A stretch of 64,000 nucleotides of DNA from Yersinia proxima. Lineage in GTDB: Bacteria; Pseudomonadota; Gammaproteobacteria; Enterobacterales; Enterobacteriaceae. Of this stretch, positions 1 through 8,632 are shown piece by piece. Made by a program: the position numbers and the translations under genes. The notes beneath the pieces are model-generated. The model searched no databases and was not told the origin of the DNA. It saw nothing but the letters and a program-made list of their open reading frames with translations. Within the stretch, counting starts at the first letter, position 1; every line of letters starts with the position of its first letter. The DNA lies in contig NZ_CABHYG010000004.1 in the NCBI RefSeq assembly GCF_902170785.1, forward strand, positions 248,001-312,000, written 5' to 3'.

Positions 1-182
1 AAGAAGAGCATGTCAAATTGATGCGTGCCACAGTAGGCCAGGAGATGGGTGTTAAAGCCTCCGGTGCGGTTCGTGACAGAGCGACAGCAGAAACAATGAT
101 TAAGGCTGGCGCGACACGCATTGGCACCAGCTCTGGAGTGGCTATCGTTTCAGGCCAGCAAGCATCGGCGTCAAGTTACTAA
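1..182 (+). CDS. deoC: deoxyribose-phosphate aldolase, C-terminal end (partial)
   Basis: Only the last ~59 codons are in the window; the gene begins upstream. The readable tail contains [10 protein letters not shown] and the phosphate-binding segment [11 protein letters not shown], both typical of the C-terminal part of DeoC class I aldolases, which cleave 2-deoxyribose-5-phosphate to glyceraldehyde-3-phosphate and acetaldehyde in deoxynucleoside catabolism. The catalytic Lys of the family corresponds to the Lys in GVKASGA. The deoR repressor gene follows on the same strand about 310 bp downstream, separated by two ERIC repeats and a hairpin, which fits a deoxynucleoside catabolic context. 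Identification is by motif recall and the neighbour; confidence is high for the family. Confidence 0.88.
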   Translation, partial: EEHVKLMRATVGQEMGVKASGAVRDRATAETMIKAGATRIGTSSGVAIVSGQQASASSY

Positions 183-191
183 TTTATTAAA

Positions 192-259
192 TATCCAATA
201 GATTTCAAGCTGCGGAATGGCGAGTACCCGCGCCCGCAGTTTGAAAGATGATGGGTATA
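192..259 (+). repeat. ERIC-type repeat, short (~68 bp) form
   Basis: The stretch begins TATCCAATAGATTTCAAG and ends AAAGATGATGGGTATA, the two terminal inverted ends of Yersinia ERIC elements, but the central GATGAGCTTAC/GTAAGTGATTCGGG block is missing. It abuts a full-length ERIC directly, sharing the TA at the junction. Lies just after the deoC stop codon. Confidence 0.75.
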
Positions 260-382
260 TACCCCAAATAATTCAAGTTGCAGGAAGGCGGCAATTGAGT
301 AAATCCCGATGAGCTTACTCAGGTAAGTGATTCGGGTGAACGAGAGCTGCCAACGCACATGTAGCTTGAAGTATGACGGGTA
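258..382 (+). repeat. ERIC element, full length (~125 bp)
   Basis: Starts TATACCCCAAATAATTCAAG, holds the conserved core CCCGATGAGCTTAC ... GTAAGTGATTCGGG, and ends TTGAAGTATGACGGGTA. ERICs are known in yersiniae as non-autonomous miniature elements that duplicate a TA on insertion and can fold as RNA. This copy lies in the deoC-deoR spacer. Confidence 0.9.
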
Positions 383-410
383 AAGCCCGGTTATTGCCGG
401 GCTTACTTAT
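383..410 (+). terminator. hairpin, possible deoC terminator
   Basis: AAGCCCGG and CCGGGCTT form a perfect 8-bp stem with a 6-nt loop, followed by ACTTATT, which is only moderately T-rich. It lies after the ERIC pair downstream of deoC and before deoR, so it may end the deoC transcript. Confidence 0.55.
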
Positions 411-491
411 TCCATGTACTGTTTGCACTCTTTTTTTACGTTTTTTATTTTACGGTTCATGGTGTTAAAAATAACTCGTCAGGGATAGCTT

Positions 492-1256
492 ATGGAAACT
501 CGCCGTGCAGAACGTATCAATAAACTTACTCAGGCCCTTAAGCGTTCTGACAAAATCCATCTAAAAGACGCAGCCAATCTATTGCGGGTTTCTGAAATGA
601 CCATTCGGCGAGATCTGAGTGCCGAACCTACTTCCGTCATTTTGCTTGGCGGTTATGTAGTGATGGACCCCAAAAGCAACAATGCCAATAACTATTTTGT
701 GTCCGACCAACAAGCCAAGCAAGTGGAAGAAAAGCGCCTAATTGGTCAGTTAGCGGCGCGCCTTATTGCGGAAAATGACACCGTTTTTTTTGACTGCGGC
801 ACCACAATTCCTTCAATAATCGATGAGATAGATGAAGAACTGTCATTTACTGCCATCTGCTACTCCCTCAATACCTTTCTGTCTTTACAAGACAAACCCA
901 ATTGCAAAGTTATTTTGTGCGGGGGCGAATTCAAACCCAACAACTACATTTTCACCCCTATCAGCCAACATAATGAGCTGGATAATGCTTGCCCAAACAA
1001 AGCATTTATCTCTGCTGCAGGGGTTTCTATTGAGTATGGTGCTACCTGTTTCAACTTTGATGAGATTTTGTTGAAACACCGTGCCATTGCCAAATCTCAG
1101 CATAAAATTCTAGTGGCTGACCACAGCAAGTTTGGCAAAATAAAACCCGCCAGTATCGGGGCGCTAACACTTTTTGATGCTATTGTGACCAACCGTAAAC
1201 CAGATAGCGAATTCAGCCAATTCTTTTTACAGCACAATATCAAAACCTACTGTTAG
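492..1256 (+). CDS. deoR: DeoR-family transcriptional repressor of deoxynucleoside catabolism
   Basis: 254 residues, the usual length of DeoR. An N-terminal helix-turn-helix (residues ~5-50, with SEMTIRRDL as the recognition region) is followed by the sugar-phosphate sensor domain, in which FFDCGTTIPSII and the later LVADHSKFGK segment are the characteristic phosphosugar-binding motifs. In E. coli DeoR represses deoCABD and nupG and is released by deoxyribose-5-phosphate; the same role is inferred here because deoC lies immediately upstream. The start ATG has AGGGATAGCTT before it. The reading frame is intact. A hairpin and an ERIC element lie downstream. Confidence 0.9.
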   Translation: METRRAERINKLTQALKRSDKIHLKDAANLLRVSEMTIRRDLSAEPTSVILLGGYVVMDPKSNNANNYFVSDQQAKQVEEKRLIGQLAARLIAENDTVFFDCGTTIPSIIDEIDEELSFTAICYSLNTFLSLQDKPNCKVILCGGEFKPNNYIFTPISQHNELDNACPNKAFISAAGVSIEYGATCFNFDEILLKHRAIAKSQHKILVADHSKFGKIKPASIGALTLFDAIVTNRKPDSEFSQFFLQHNIKTYC

Positions 1257-1272
1257 GTTCTTTTCCCCCTTA

Positions 1273-1401
1273 TATACTCTACATAATTCGAGTTGCAGGA
1301 AGGCGGCAAGAGAGAGAACCCCGATGAGCTTACTCTCGTGTAAGTGATTCGGGTAATTGAACGTAGCCAACGCACATGCAGCTTACAGTATAACGAGTAT
1401 A
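1273..1401 (+). repeat. ERIC element, full length (~129 bp)
   Basis: Opens TATACTCTACATAATTCGAG, carries the CCCCGATGAGCTTACTC ... GTAAGTGATTCGGG core, and closes ACAGTATAACGAGTATA. It begins 17 bp after the deoR stop codon, a position in which Yersinia ERICs are usually cotranscribed with the preceding gene. Confidence 0.88.
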
Positions 1402-1415
1402 GATACGGATAACGG

Positions 1416-1440
1416 GCAAGATGCGCGCACCACATCTTGC
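1416..1440 (+). terminator. perfect inverted repeat downstream of deoR
   Basis: GCAAGATG and CATCTTGC form a perfect 8-bp stem around a 9-nt loop. No T-run follows, so a factor-independent terminator for deoR is only possible, not shown. Confidence 0.35.
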
Positions 1441-2518
1441 TGTTCGATAGACATCCCTCTCTTTGATGTTATCCATAATGCCTGACGCCGTTGATTACAT
1501 AGCAAAAATCCTAGTTCACCAAATGCCTCGAGATAACGCCGTCACTGAATTATCAGATGAAAACGGATTATATTTAAGCAAAATAGTCTTACTTCAAATA
1601 ACCATATTTTATTTGTGGCTAAGCAATATGTTAGTTGATAAGAATTTTAAAACACTATTTCATTATGTGATTAATATCCGCTGATATTAAGGTTTAAGTT
1701 AAATTAATTTAACATTCAGAGTTCATTTAATGTATTCAATTAAAGGAATAGCGTTAGTTTATTGTCTGACAATTACTGATTACCCATTTTCATATGACAA
1801 ATAAACCATAGAGTGCCAATAATCACTCGCTGACTTATTCTTGTTCATCAGCACTCTCATTGGAATTCTCTTATTTCACTGCTTATATCACTGCCATTTT
1901 CAGATACTATTTCCCATTAGAGGTGAAATATAAAATAAACATGTATATCAACAAGTTAAACAAAGTCATTTTCTTTGCTTTAATGACATTCATCAACAAA
2001 TCAGTGAAAAAATCGATTTCTACTAGATTCGTAAGCCGGGTTAAAATATATTGCCCACCAAGAGAGTGAGGGATAAAAAATAAATTGTTTATTTATTGTT
2101 CAGTAAGAAAAGAGTGTTTTTTACTGTACTTATTGATGGATTATAAACATTCACATAACAATAAGTTGTAAATTCGCAACAAGTCATGGAAGTCGAGTTT
2201 ATTGAGCATTTGCGAGCATGATCACGGTAGTTTTCACTACAAATCGCTATCTTGCCGCCAGCAAAAACTACTGTTCTTTACTGAACAACAAAAATATCCG
2301 ATAAAGCGAATTCACCCTCACAACATCGGTTAAATTTTGCACTTTAACGTTTAGGTATAAATCACAACCACGACACCAAAGTAATAACCAGGGCACCAAT
2401 TTTAAACAAATCGTTTTGACTGAATTTTTCGCCTGATAAAGTCGCTAAATAAGGCATTACAGGTACTTAACTTTCGGCTCTTAATTTTAAATTAACGTGT
2501 TCACATTGGAGATTTTTC
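1441..2518. other. long gene-poor region upstream of sdaC
   Basis: More than 1 kb of AT-rich DNA between deoR and sdaC. Short open frames of about 70 codons occur (1463-1684 and 1860-2069 on +), but they lack convincing ribosome binding sites and recognisable domains, so I do not call genes. The 3' part should contain the sdaC promoter region; a CRP-like palindrome is at 2211-2226. Nothing else here is supported. Confidence 0.6.
2211..2226. promoter_or_regulatory. CRP-like palindrome upstream of sdaC
   Basis: TGCGA-GCATGA-TCACG matches the CRP architecture TGTGA-N6-TCACA at eight of ten half-site positions. sdaC is CRP-activated in E. coli. The site lies ~290 bp before the start codon, so direct action would need a long leader; moderate to low confidence. 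Confidence 0.35.
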
Positions 2519-3814
2519 ATGGACACTACTCAAACGGGCACTATTGCCTCCTCGGGAAAAACTTCATCAAGTACATGGCGTAAAAGTGACACCATGTGGA
2601 TGTTGGGTTTGTACGGTACAGCAATCGGCGCAGGTGTATTGTTCCTGCCAATCAATGCGGGTATCGGCGGCCTTCTGCCTCTTATCGTCATGGCTATTAT
2701 TGCTTTCCCGATGACCTTTTATGCACACCGTGGCTTGTGCCGTTTTGTGCTGTCTGGTAAAAATCCGGGAGAAGATATCACTGAAGTGGTTGAAGAGCAT
2801 TTTGGTAAAGGCGCAGGTAAACTGATTACCCTGCTTTACTTCTTCGCTATCTACCCAATTTTGTTGGTTTACAGTGTGGCGATTACCAACACCGTGGACA
2901 GCTTTATTACTCACCAGATGCATCTGCCATCCCCGCCACGTGCCATCCTGTCACTGATCCTTATTATCGGCCTGATGACTATCGTGCGTTTTGGTGAACA
3001 TGCCATTGTGAAAGCAATGAGTATTCTGGTGTTCCCATTTGTCGCAGTATTGATGCTGCTGGCAGTTTACCTGATCCCTAACTGGTCAGGTGCTATCTTC
3101 GAACACGTCTCTATGGATGGCAATGGCACCGGTAGTGGTCTGTGGATGACACTGTGGCTGGTGATTCCGGTGATGGTGTTCTCATTCAACCACTCCCCAA
3201 TCATCTCTGCCTTTGCGGTAGCAAAACGTGAAGAATATGGTGTTGATGCTGAGAAAAAATGCTCGCGCATTTTAGCTTTCGCGCACATCATGATGGTTGT
3301 TACCGTGATGTTCTTCGTCTTCAGCTGCGTGCTGAGCCTGTCCCCTGCTGACCTGGCAGAAGCGAAAAGCCAGAATATCTCCATTCTGTCTTACCTGGCT
3401 AACCACTTTAATACCCCAATGATTGCCTACATGGCACCGGTTATTGCCTTTATCGCTATCACTAAATCTTTCCTGGGCCACTATCTGGGCGCACGTGAAG
3501 GCTTCAATGGCATGATGATCAAATCTCTGCGCAGCAAAGGCAAAGAGATCAATCATGACAAACTGAACCGTATTACTGCACTGTTCATGCTGGTTACCAC
3601 CTGGATCGTAGCAACCATGAACCCAAGTATTCTGGGCATGATCGAAACTCTGGGTGGCCCAATCATCGCGATGTTACTGTTCCTGATGCCAATGTACGCC
3701 ATCCATAAAGTTCCAGCGATGCGTAAATACAGTGGCAAAATCAGTAACGTATTCGTGGTCATCATGGGTCTTATTGCTATCTCAGCAATCTTGTTCAGCC
3801 TGTTCGGTAAATGA
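2519..3814 (+). CDS. sdaC: serine/proton symporter SdaC
   Basis: 431 residues of the hydroxy/aromatic amino acid permease (HAAAP) family, nearly the length of E. coli SdaC (429). After a polar N-terminus of ~25 residues, [20 protein letters not shown] marks the first membrane helix; about eleven hydrophobic segments follow, with [10 protein letters not shown] and [14 protein letters not shown] as family landmarks. It imports L-serine for deamination by the sdaB product encoded next on the same strand. ATG follows TTGGAGATTTTTC, a good ribosome binding site. The sdaC-sdaB spacer holds a hairpin and a short ERIC, so readthrough versus separate transcription is open. Confidence 0.95.
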   Translation: MDTTQTGTIASSGKTSSSTWRKSDTMWMLGLYGTAIGAGVLFLPINAGIGGLLPLIVMAIIAFPMTFYAHRGLCRFVLSGKNPGEDITEVVEEHFGKGAGKLITLLYFFAIYPILLVYSVAITNTVDSFITHQMHLPSPPRAILSLILIIGLMTIVRFGEHAIVKAMSILVFPFVAVLMLLAVYLIPNWSGAIFEHVSMDGNGTGSGLWMTLWLVIPVMVFSFNHSPIISAFAVAKREEYGVDAEKKCSRILAFAHIMMVVTVMFFVFSCVLSLSPADLAEAKSQNISILSYLANHFNTPMIAYMAPVIAFIAITKSFLGHYLGAREGFNGMMIKSLRSKGKEINHDKLNRITALFMLVTTWIVATMNPSILGMIETLGGPIIAMLLFLMPMYAIHKVPAMRKYSGKISNVFVVIMGLIAISAILFSLFGK

Positions 3815-3872
3815 TTCTGAAGCTGGCTAACCTCCACGGCCAGCTCATTAGCATCAACTGATAATCGTTTCA

Positions 3873-3903
3873 AAAGCCGGTGCGTCCGCGCCGGCTCTTT
3901 CTC
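3873..3903 (+). terminator. GC-rich hairpin between sdaC and sdaB
   Basis: AGCCGG ... CCGGCT with a 10-nt GC-rich loop is followed by CTTTCTC. It could be a weak terminator that lowers expression of sdaB relative to sdaC. Confidence 0.5.
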
Positions 3904-3914
3904 CCACGGCAATG

Positions 3915-3982
3915 TATACCCTAAATAATTCGAGTTGCAGGAAAGCAGCCAACGCACATACAACTGAAGTATGACGGGTATA
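3915..3982 (+). repeat. ERIC-type repeat, internally deleted (~68 bp)
   Basis: Both ends of an ERIC are present (TATACCCTAAATAATTCGAG and GAAGTATGACGGGTATA) but the GATGAGCTTAC/GTAAGTGATTCGGG centre is missing; the left arm GTTGCAGGAAAGCAGCC runs straight into AACGCACAT of the right arm. It lies between sdaC and sdaB, 44 bp before the sdaB start. Confidence 0.82.
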
Positions 3983-4026
3983 AGCATTTTAATAATTAAC
4001 GCCTTTACATGAAGGAGGCGAATAAT

Positions 4027-5394
4027 ATGGTCAGCGTTTTTGACATTTTCAAGATTGGTATTGGTCCTTCCAGCTCTCATACCGTCGGCCCGATGAAGGC
4101 TGGTAAGCTGTTTACCGATGATTTAATCGCACTGGGGCATCTTTCTGCCGTCACCCGAGTCACTGTTGATGTTTACGGTTCTTTGTCTCTCACCGGCAAA
4201 GGTCACCATACCGATATCGCCATCATTATGGGTCTGGCGGGGAATCTGCCTGATACTGTTGATATCGATGCCATCCCTGGTTTTATCCGTGACGTAGCCG
4301 CACGGGAACGTTTGCTGCTGGCGAATGGTAACCATGAAGTCGATTTCCTGGCAAATGGTGGGATGAATTTCCATGAAACCAATTTGCCGCTGCATGAAAA
4401 TGGCATGTCAATCAGCGCACATGCGGGTGATGAATGTATTTTCAGCAAAACTTACTACTCCATCGGTGGCGGATTTATTGTCGATGAAGCTCAGTTTAAT
4501 CAACAGGATAGCCATGCTGTTTCAGTGCCCTATCCGTTCAATTCTGCGCGTGACTTACAAAAGCACTGTAAAGATACCGGTTTATCTTTATCTGGCTTAG
4601 TGATGCAAAATGAGCTGGCTTTACACAGTAAAGCCGAGATAAGCGCCCACTTTGCAGCGATTTGGGATGTGATGCGCGCCGGTATTGATCGCGGTATTAA
4701 TACTGAAGGCCTATTGCCCGGCCCGATGAAAGTCCCGCGCCGCGCTGCTGCATTACGCCGTATGCTGGTGACTACCGATAAGCATAATGCTGATCCGATG
4801 ATGGTTGTCGATTGGATCAATATGTATGCCCTGGCTGTCAATGAAGAAAATGCTGCGGGTGGCCGCGTGGTCACGGCACCAACCAACGGGGCTTGCGGTA
4901 TCATCCCTGCGGTACTGGCTTACTATGACAAATTCATTCGCCCAGTGAATGAGAACTCATATAGTCGCTATTTCCTCGTGGCAGGTGTTATTGGTGCGCT
5001 ATATAAAATGAACGCATCTATTTCCGGCGCTGAAGTGGGTTGCCAGGGGGAAGTGGGTGTAGCTTGTTCAATGGCCGCCGCTGGTCTGGCGGAGTTGATG
5101 GGCGGTAGCCCTGCCCAGGTTTGCATCGCAGCTGAAATCGCCATGGAACATAATCTGGGGCTGACCTGTGATCCGGTAGCCGGCCAGGTTCAGGTGCCAT
5201 GCATTGAACGCAACGCCATTTCTGCGGTGCAAGCGGTCAACTCAGCACGGATGGCATTGCGTCGCACCAGTGAGCCAAGTGTCTGTCTGGATAAAGTCAT
5301 CGAAACGATGTACGAAACCGGCAAAGATATGAACTCAAAATATCGTGAAACCTCCCGTGGTGGTCTGGCAATTAAAATTGTTGCCTGTAACTGA
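4027..5394 (+). CDS. sdaB: L-serine ammonia-lyase (L-serine dehydratase 2), 4Fe-4S enzyme
   Basis: 455 residues from the chosen ATG, the same length as E. coli SdaB; an in-frame ATG 18 bp upstream is rejected because AAGGAGG sits between the two starts and serves the second. It deaminates L-serine to pyruvate and ammonia in the cytoplasm. The N-terminal beta domain starts SVFDIFKIGIGPSSSHTVGP, and the alpha domain holds the Cys residues expected to bind the oxygen-labile 4Fe-4S cluster (in TNGACGI, EVGCQGEVGVAC and CDPVAG...VPCIERN). It forms an uptake-and-degradation pair with sdaC. A terminator follows the stop codon. Confidence 0.95.
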   Translation: MVSVFDIFKIGIGPSSSHTVGPMKAGKLFTDDLIALGHLSAVTRVTVDVYGSLSLTGKGHHTDIAIIMGLAGNLPDTVDIDAIPGFIRDVAARERLLLANGNHEVDFLANGGMNFHETNLPLHENGMSISAHAGDECIFSKTYYSIGGGFIVDEAQFNQQDSHAVSVPYPFNSARDLQKHCKDTGLSLSGLVMQNELALHSKAEISAHFAAIWDVMRAGIDRGINTEGLLPGPMKVPRRAAALRRMLVTTDKHNADPMMVVDWINMYALAVNEENAAGGRVVTAPTNGACGIIPAVLAYYDKFIRPVNENSYSRYFLVAGVIGALYKMNASISGAEVGCQGEVGVACSMAAAGLAELMGGSPAQVCIAAEIAMEHNLGLTCDPVAGQVQVPCIERNAISAVQAVNSARMALRRTSEPSVCLDKVIETMYETGKDMNSKYRETSRGGLAIKIVACN

Positions 5395-5416
5395 GTTTTA
5401 TCAGTAATCAGATGAT

Positions 5417-5445
5417 AAAAGGGCTACGGTGAAGTAGCCCTTTTG
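5417..5445 (+). terminator. sdaB terminator
   Basis: AAAAGGGCTAC and GTAGCCCTTTT form an ~11-bp stem with a 6-nt loop ending in a short T-run, 23 bp after the sdaB stop. Confidence 0.8.
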
Positions 5446-5602
5446 AGATCAATGGCAAAACGGCCGTAGATACAAGCGGTGAAAACAGGCAGATCGTAAA
5501 GACGCCATCAATACGTCCATGTAGGCTCGACCCGCGCCCTCCCTGGCGCGGACGCTTTACTCTTCTGCCTATTCTCACCGTTCAATATCGAGTCATCGGA
5601 TT
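5446..5602 (+). repeat. ~155-bp palindromic repeat, copy 1
   Basis: The core 5477-5580 has long imperfect inverted ends: CGGTGAAAACAGGCAGATCG and, in reverse complement, CGGTGAGAATAGGCAGAAGA, around CGACCCGCGCCCTCCCTGGC. A closely similar copy occurs at 15222-15372 in the same orientation. No ORF. It resembles in kind the palindromic miniature insertions described in yersiniae (YPAL), but I cannot confirm the family name from sequence alone. Confidence 0.75.
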
Positions 5603-5629
5603 TTATCAGCAGTTTTTTGTTGCTTTAAT

Positions 5630-6823
5630 CTAGCTAAATAACTGGCTAATTTTCATCATTAAAAAGTCCCAGATGCGGCTGAAGAACCCGCCTTCTTTGA
5701 CTTCGTTTAATACCACTAATGGGCGCTGATCAATGGTTTGCCCATTCAGTTGAAAATCAATAGTCCCGACCACCTGATGTTTCGCCAGCGGAGCACGTAA
5801 CTCAGTCTCATTTAACTTATAACTGGCTTTCAAATTCTTCATTTGCCCTTTCGGGATAGTAATAGCAGCATCCTCTGCCACACCCAGTTCAGCTTGCCCT
5901 GTATCACCAAACCACACTTTTTGTGTCACAAAAGGCTTGGTGGCCTTAATCGGCACCACCGTTTCATAGAAGCGGAATCCCCAGGTCAGCAACTTCTCAC
6001 TTTCACTGAAACGAACTCTGTCACTGGGTGCGCCTAACACAACAGAGATCAAACGCATCGGCCCGTCAGTCGCAGAGGCCACCAGATTATGCCCTGCACC
6101 TGCGGTAAAGCCGGTTTTCATGCCATCCACATTGAGATTAGTGCTCCATAACAATCGGTTACGGTTAATCTGGCGGATTTTATTAAAGGTAAATTCTTTC
6201 TCTTTATGCAATGCATATTCATCAGGAACATCACGGATCAGCGCCTGCCCCAATACGGCCATATCATGTGCGGTACTGTACTGACCAGGAGCATCAAGGC
6301 CATGCACCGTCATGAAATTGGTGTTATTGAGGCCGAGCGCTTTGGCGTAATTATTCATCAAGCCAACAAAACTGTCCTGACTACCAGCAATATAATCCGC
6401 CAACGCGATACTGGCATCATTACCAGACTGGATCACAATACCTTTATTCAAGTCGGACAATTTCACTTGATCGCCCGGTTTCAAAAACATCAATGAGGAG
6501 CCGCGCAGTGCCGGGTTACCGGTGGCCCAGGCATCTTTACCGACCGTCACTAAATCGTCCGGATGCACTTTACCGGCTTTAATTGCCTGTCCAATCACAT
6601 AACTGGACATGATTTTTGTCAGGCTGGCCGGATCAAGGCGTTGGTCACTGTTCCCTTCTGCCAGCACTTTTCCACTGTTGTAATCCATCAACACATAGGC
6701 TTTGGCGTCTATCGCAGGAGCCGCAGGAGAGTCAGCCGCATGGGCATAAGGCAGTGCCAAGAGCAATAAACCAGCACTGAAAGTCAGCTTTTTTAGCTTG
6801 AACGGGGGAATATATTTCATCAT
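5630..6823 (-). CDS. dacC: D-alanyl-D-alanine carboxypeptidase, penicillin-binding protein 6
   Basis: 397 residues from the ATG at 6823; a TTG 24 bp upstream is in frame but less likely. A signal peptide of ~29 residues ends ALPYAHA. The serine DD-peptidase motifs are all present: SLTK (Ser ~67), SGN in VIQSGNDAS and KTG in [10 protein letters not shown]. The C-terminal beta domain and an amphipathic membrane anchor ([15 protein letters not shown]) place it at the periplasmic face of the inner membrane. It trims the terminal D-Ala from peptidoglycan pentapeptides. The sequence is closer to DacC than to DacA or DacD in my recollection. Monocistronic, convergent with sdaB. Confidence 0.9.
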   Translation of the reverse strand: MMKYIPPFKLKKLTFSAGLLLLALPYAHAADSPAAPAIDAKAYVLMDYNSGKVLAEGNSDQRLDPASLTKIMSSYVIGQAIKAGKVHPDDLVTVGKDAWATGNPALRGSSLMFLKPGDQVKLSDLNKGIVIQSGNDASIALADYIAGSQDSFVGLMNNYAKALGLNNTNFMTVHGLDAPGQYSTAHDMAVLGQALIRDVPDEYALHKEKEFTFNKIRQINRNRLLWSTNLNVDGMKTGFTAGAGHNLVASATDGPMRLISVVLGAPSDRVRFSESEKLLTWGFRFYETVVPIKATKPFVTQKVWFGDTGQAELGVAEDAAITIPKGQMKNLKASYKLNETELRAPLAKHQVVGTIDFQLNGQTIDQRPLVVLNEVKEGGFFSRIWDFLMMKISQLFS

Positions 6824-7239
6824 GAGGTCGCCAGAGTATCCTTGCAAATAATCGGAAGTAAGTGGTATTCCCAGAAAAAACCACTGTCCAATTAGCGAAA
6901 AAGTAACGTTTTTTCACTGGTACTGAAATATTAGCTTAGCCACAAATTAGTACCTTTCTAAATTTATCCCATTGCCGCATCAATTGGGCATAGTTTTACG
7001 TTTTGTTTTGTAAAGAGACTGTTTCCACACAATACTGATGTCTATACGGCTAACCATCTACCTGTCTGAACATCCTTACACCTAAGCACCTAAACATCTA
7101 AAAAAACACAAATATATTACCAAAAGGAATAAGGGCGGGTTATTTGTTATTTTTAGTGCCTAAGCTGCTAGCGCTACTATCCAGTTGTAGATAGTTAACA
7201 GAACTCATTCGGTTAACTCAATTTTCACTGGAGTCAATA
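6824..7239. other. divergent intergenic region dacC / cystathionine beta-synthase
   Basis: 416 bp holding the two divergent promoters. It is AT-rich with poly-T/A stretches and contains no recognisable gene or repeat. In Klebsiella the equivalent methionine-to-cysteine genes are reported to answer to CysB, Cbl and MetJ; I could not pick out a convincing site for any of these. Confidence 0.5.
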
Positions 7240-8607
7240 ATGGCTATCCCACGCTCGGTGCTTGATCTTATCGGCCACACCCCTCTTTTGGAACTGACCC
7301 GCTTTGATACCGGCCCATGCCAATTATTCGTGAAGCTGGAAAACCAAAATCCTGGGGGCTCGATTAAAGACCGCGTCGCGCTCTCCATGATTGAACAGGC
7401 AGAAAAAGAAGGCTTATTGCAACCCGGCGGCACCATTATTGAAGCCACCGCAGGGAATACCGGCCTTGGGTTGGCGCTGGTTGCCGCACTCAAAGGCTAT
7501 AAGCTGATACTGGTGGTGCCGGATAAAATGAGCCAGGAGAAGATTTTCCATCTGCGTGCATTAGGCGCGCACGTGCTGCTAACCCGCTCTGATGTGGGTA
7601 AAGGCCATCCGGCTTATTATCAGGACTATGCTCTGCGGTTGGCACAGGAGACACCGGGTTCTTTCTATATTGATCAGTTCAATAACCCGGCCAACCCCGC
7701 AGCTCACCGTACCTCAACCGGCCCGGAACTGTGGCAGCAGATGGGTGAACAAATCGATGCCATCGTGGTGGGCGTAGGTTCCAGCGGTACGCTGAGTGGA
7801 CTGAGTGACTATTTCGCTGACGTTTCACCGACAACTGAATTTGTGCTGGCCGATCCGTCCGGTTCCATTTTGGCGGATTTCGTTGACAGTGACCATATTG
7901 GCGATGCCGGTAGTTGGCTGGTCGAAGGGATTGGCGAGGACTTTATCCCGCCACTGAGTAACTTCTCGCAAGTGAAAAAATCCTACAGCATTGATGATGC
8001 TGAAGCATTCAGCACAGCACGAACTTTACTACGCGAAGAAGGTGTACTGGCAGGTTCCTCAACCGGCACCTTGCTGGCCGCCGCATTGCGCTATTGCCGT
8101 GAACAAACCACTGCCAAGCGAGTGGTGACCTTTGTCTGCGACAGCGGCAATAAGTATCTGTCCAAAATGTTCAATGACTACTGGCTACTGGAACAGGGGC
8201 TACTGAGCAAACCTCAACTGGGCGATTTGCGTGATTACATCACATATAGCCATGAGGATGGCGCGACTATTTCTGTCTCGCCAGAAGATACCTTAGCCGT
8301 CGCTCATGCCCGCATGCGCCTGTACGACATTTCCCAATTACCGGTATTAGACGGCGAAAAGGTGGTTGGATTAATCGACGAATGGGACTTGCTGAACGCG
8401 GTGCAAGCCGATGCTTCTCATTTCAAACACCCTGTCAGTCGCGCGATGACTCGTCAGGTCAACACATTACAAAAAGAGGCCGATTACCGCTCTTTACTGG
8501 CGACCTTTAATGATGGTCATGTGGCGGTGGTGCTGGATGGAGAGCGATTCCTCGGCCTGATTACCCGTACCGATGTTTTGAATACCTGGCGTCAAAAGCT
8601 GGCTTAA
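7240..8607 (+). CDS. cystathionine beta-synthase (PLP-dependent, with CBS domain pair)
   Basis: 455 residues. The N-terminal ~330 residues are a fold-type II PLP enzyme: NPGGSIKDR carries the Schiff-base Lys (~43), EATAGNTG and VGVGSSGT bind substrate and cofactor phosphate. Residues ~335-455 contain two CBS domains (DISQLPVLDG and HVAVVLDGERFLGLITRTD). The enzyme condenses serine and homocysteine to cystathionine, the first step of reverse transsulfuration. The start ATG has CTGGAGTCAATA before it. It is followed after 25 bp by cystathionine gamma-lyase, making a methionine-to-cysteine pair like Klebsiella mtcBC. Absent from the E. coli backbone here, so part of an accessory insertion. Confidence 0.9.
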   Translation: MAIPRSVLDLIGHTPLLELTRFDTGPCQLFVKLENQNPGGSIKDRVALSMIEQAEKEGLLQPGGTIIEATAGNTGLGLALVAALKGYKLILVVPDKMSQEKIFHLRALGAHVLLTRSDVGKGHPAYYQDYALRLAQETPGSFYIDQFNNPANPAAHRTSTGPELWQQMGEQIDAIVVGVGSSGTLSGLSDYFADVSPTTEFVLADPSGSILADFVDSDHIGDAGSWLVEGIGEDFIPPLSNFSQVKKSYSIDDAEAFSTARTLLREEGVLAGSSTGTLLAAALRYCREQTTAKRVVTFVCDSGNKYLSKMFNDYWLLEQGLLSKPQLGDLRDYITYSHEDGATISVSPEDTLAVAHARMRLYDISQLPVLDGEKVVGLIDEWDLLNAVQADASHFKHPVSRAMTRQVNTLQKEADYRSLLATFNDGHVAVVLDGERFLGLITRTDVLNTWRQKLA

Positions 8608-8632
8608 TCTTCTCTTATTAAGGATTTTTATC

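Noticed and set aside
1463-2069. Two ORFs of ~70 codons upstream of sdaC
   Set aside because: No ribosome binding site of note, AT-driven composition, no domain, and ORFs of this length are expected by chance.
4009-4026. Upstream ATG of sdaB
   Set aside because: It overlaps the AAGGAGG that serves the ATG at 4027, and the extra residues are absent from SdaB as known.
3553-4080. 175-codon minus-strand ORF across the sdaC-sdaB junction
   Set aside because: It lies opposite strongly conserved sdaC and sdaB sequence and through the short ERIC; it is a shadow frame.
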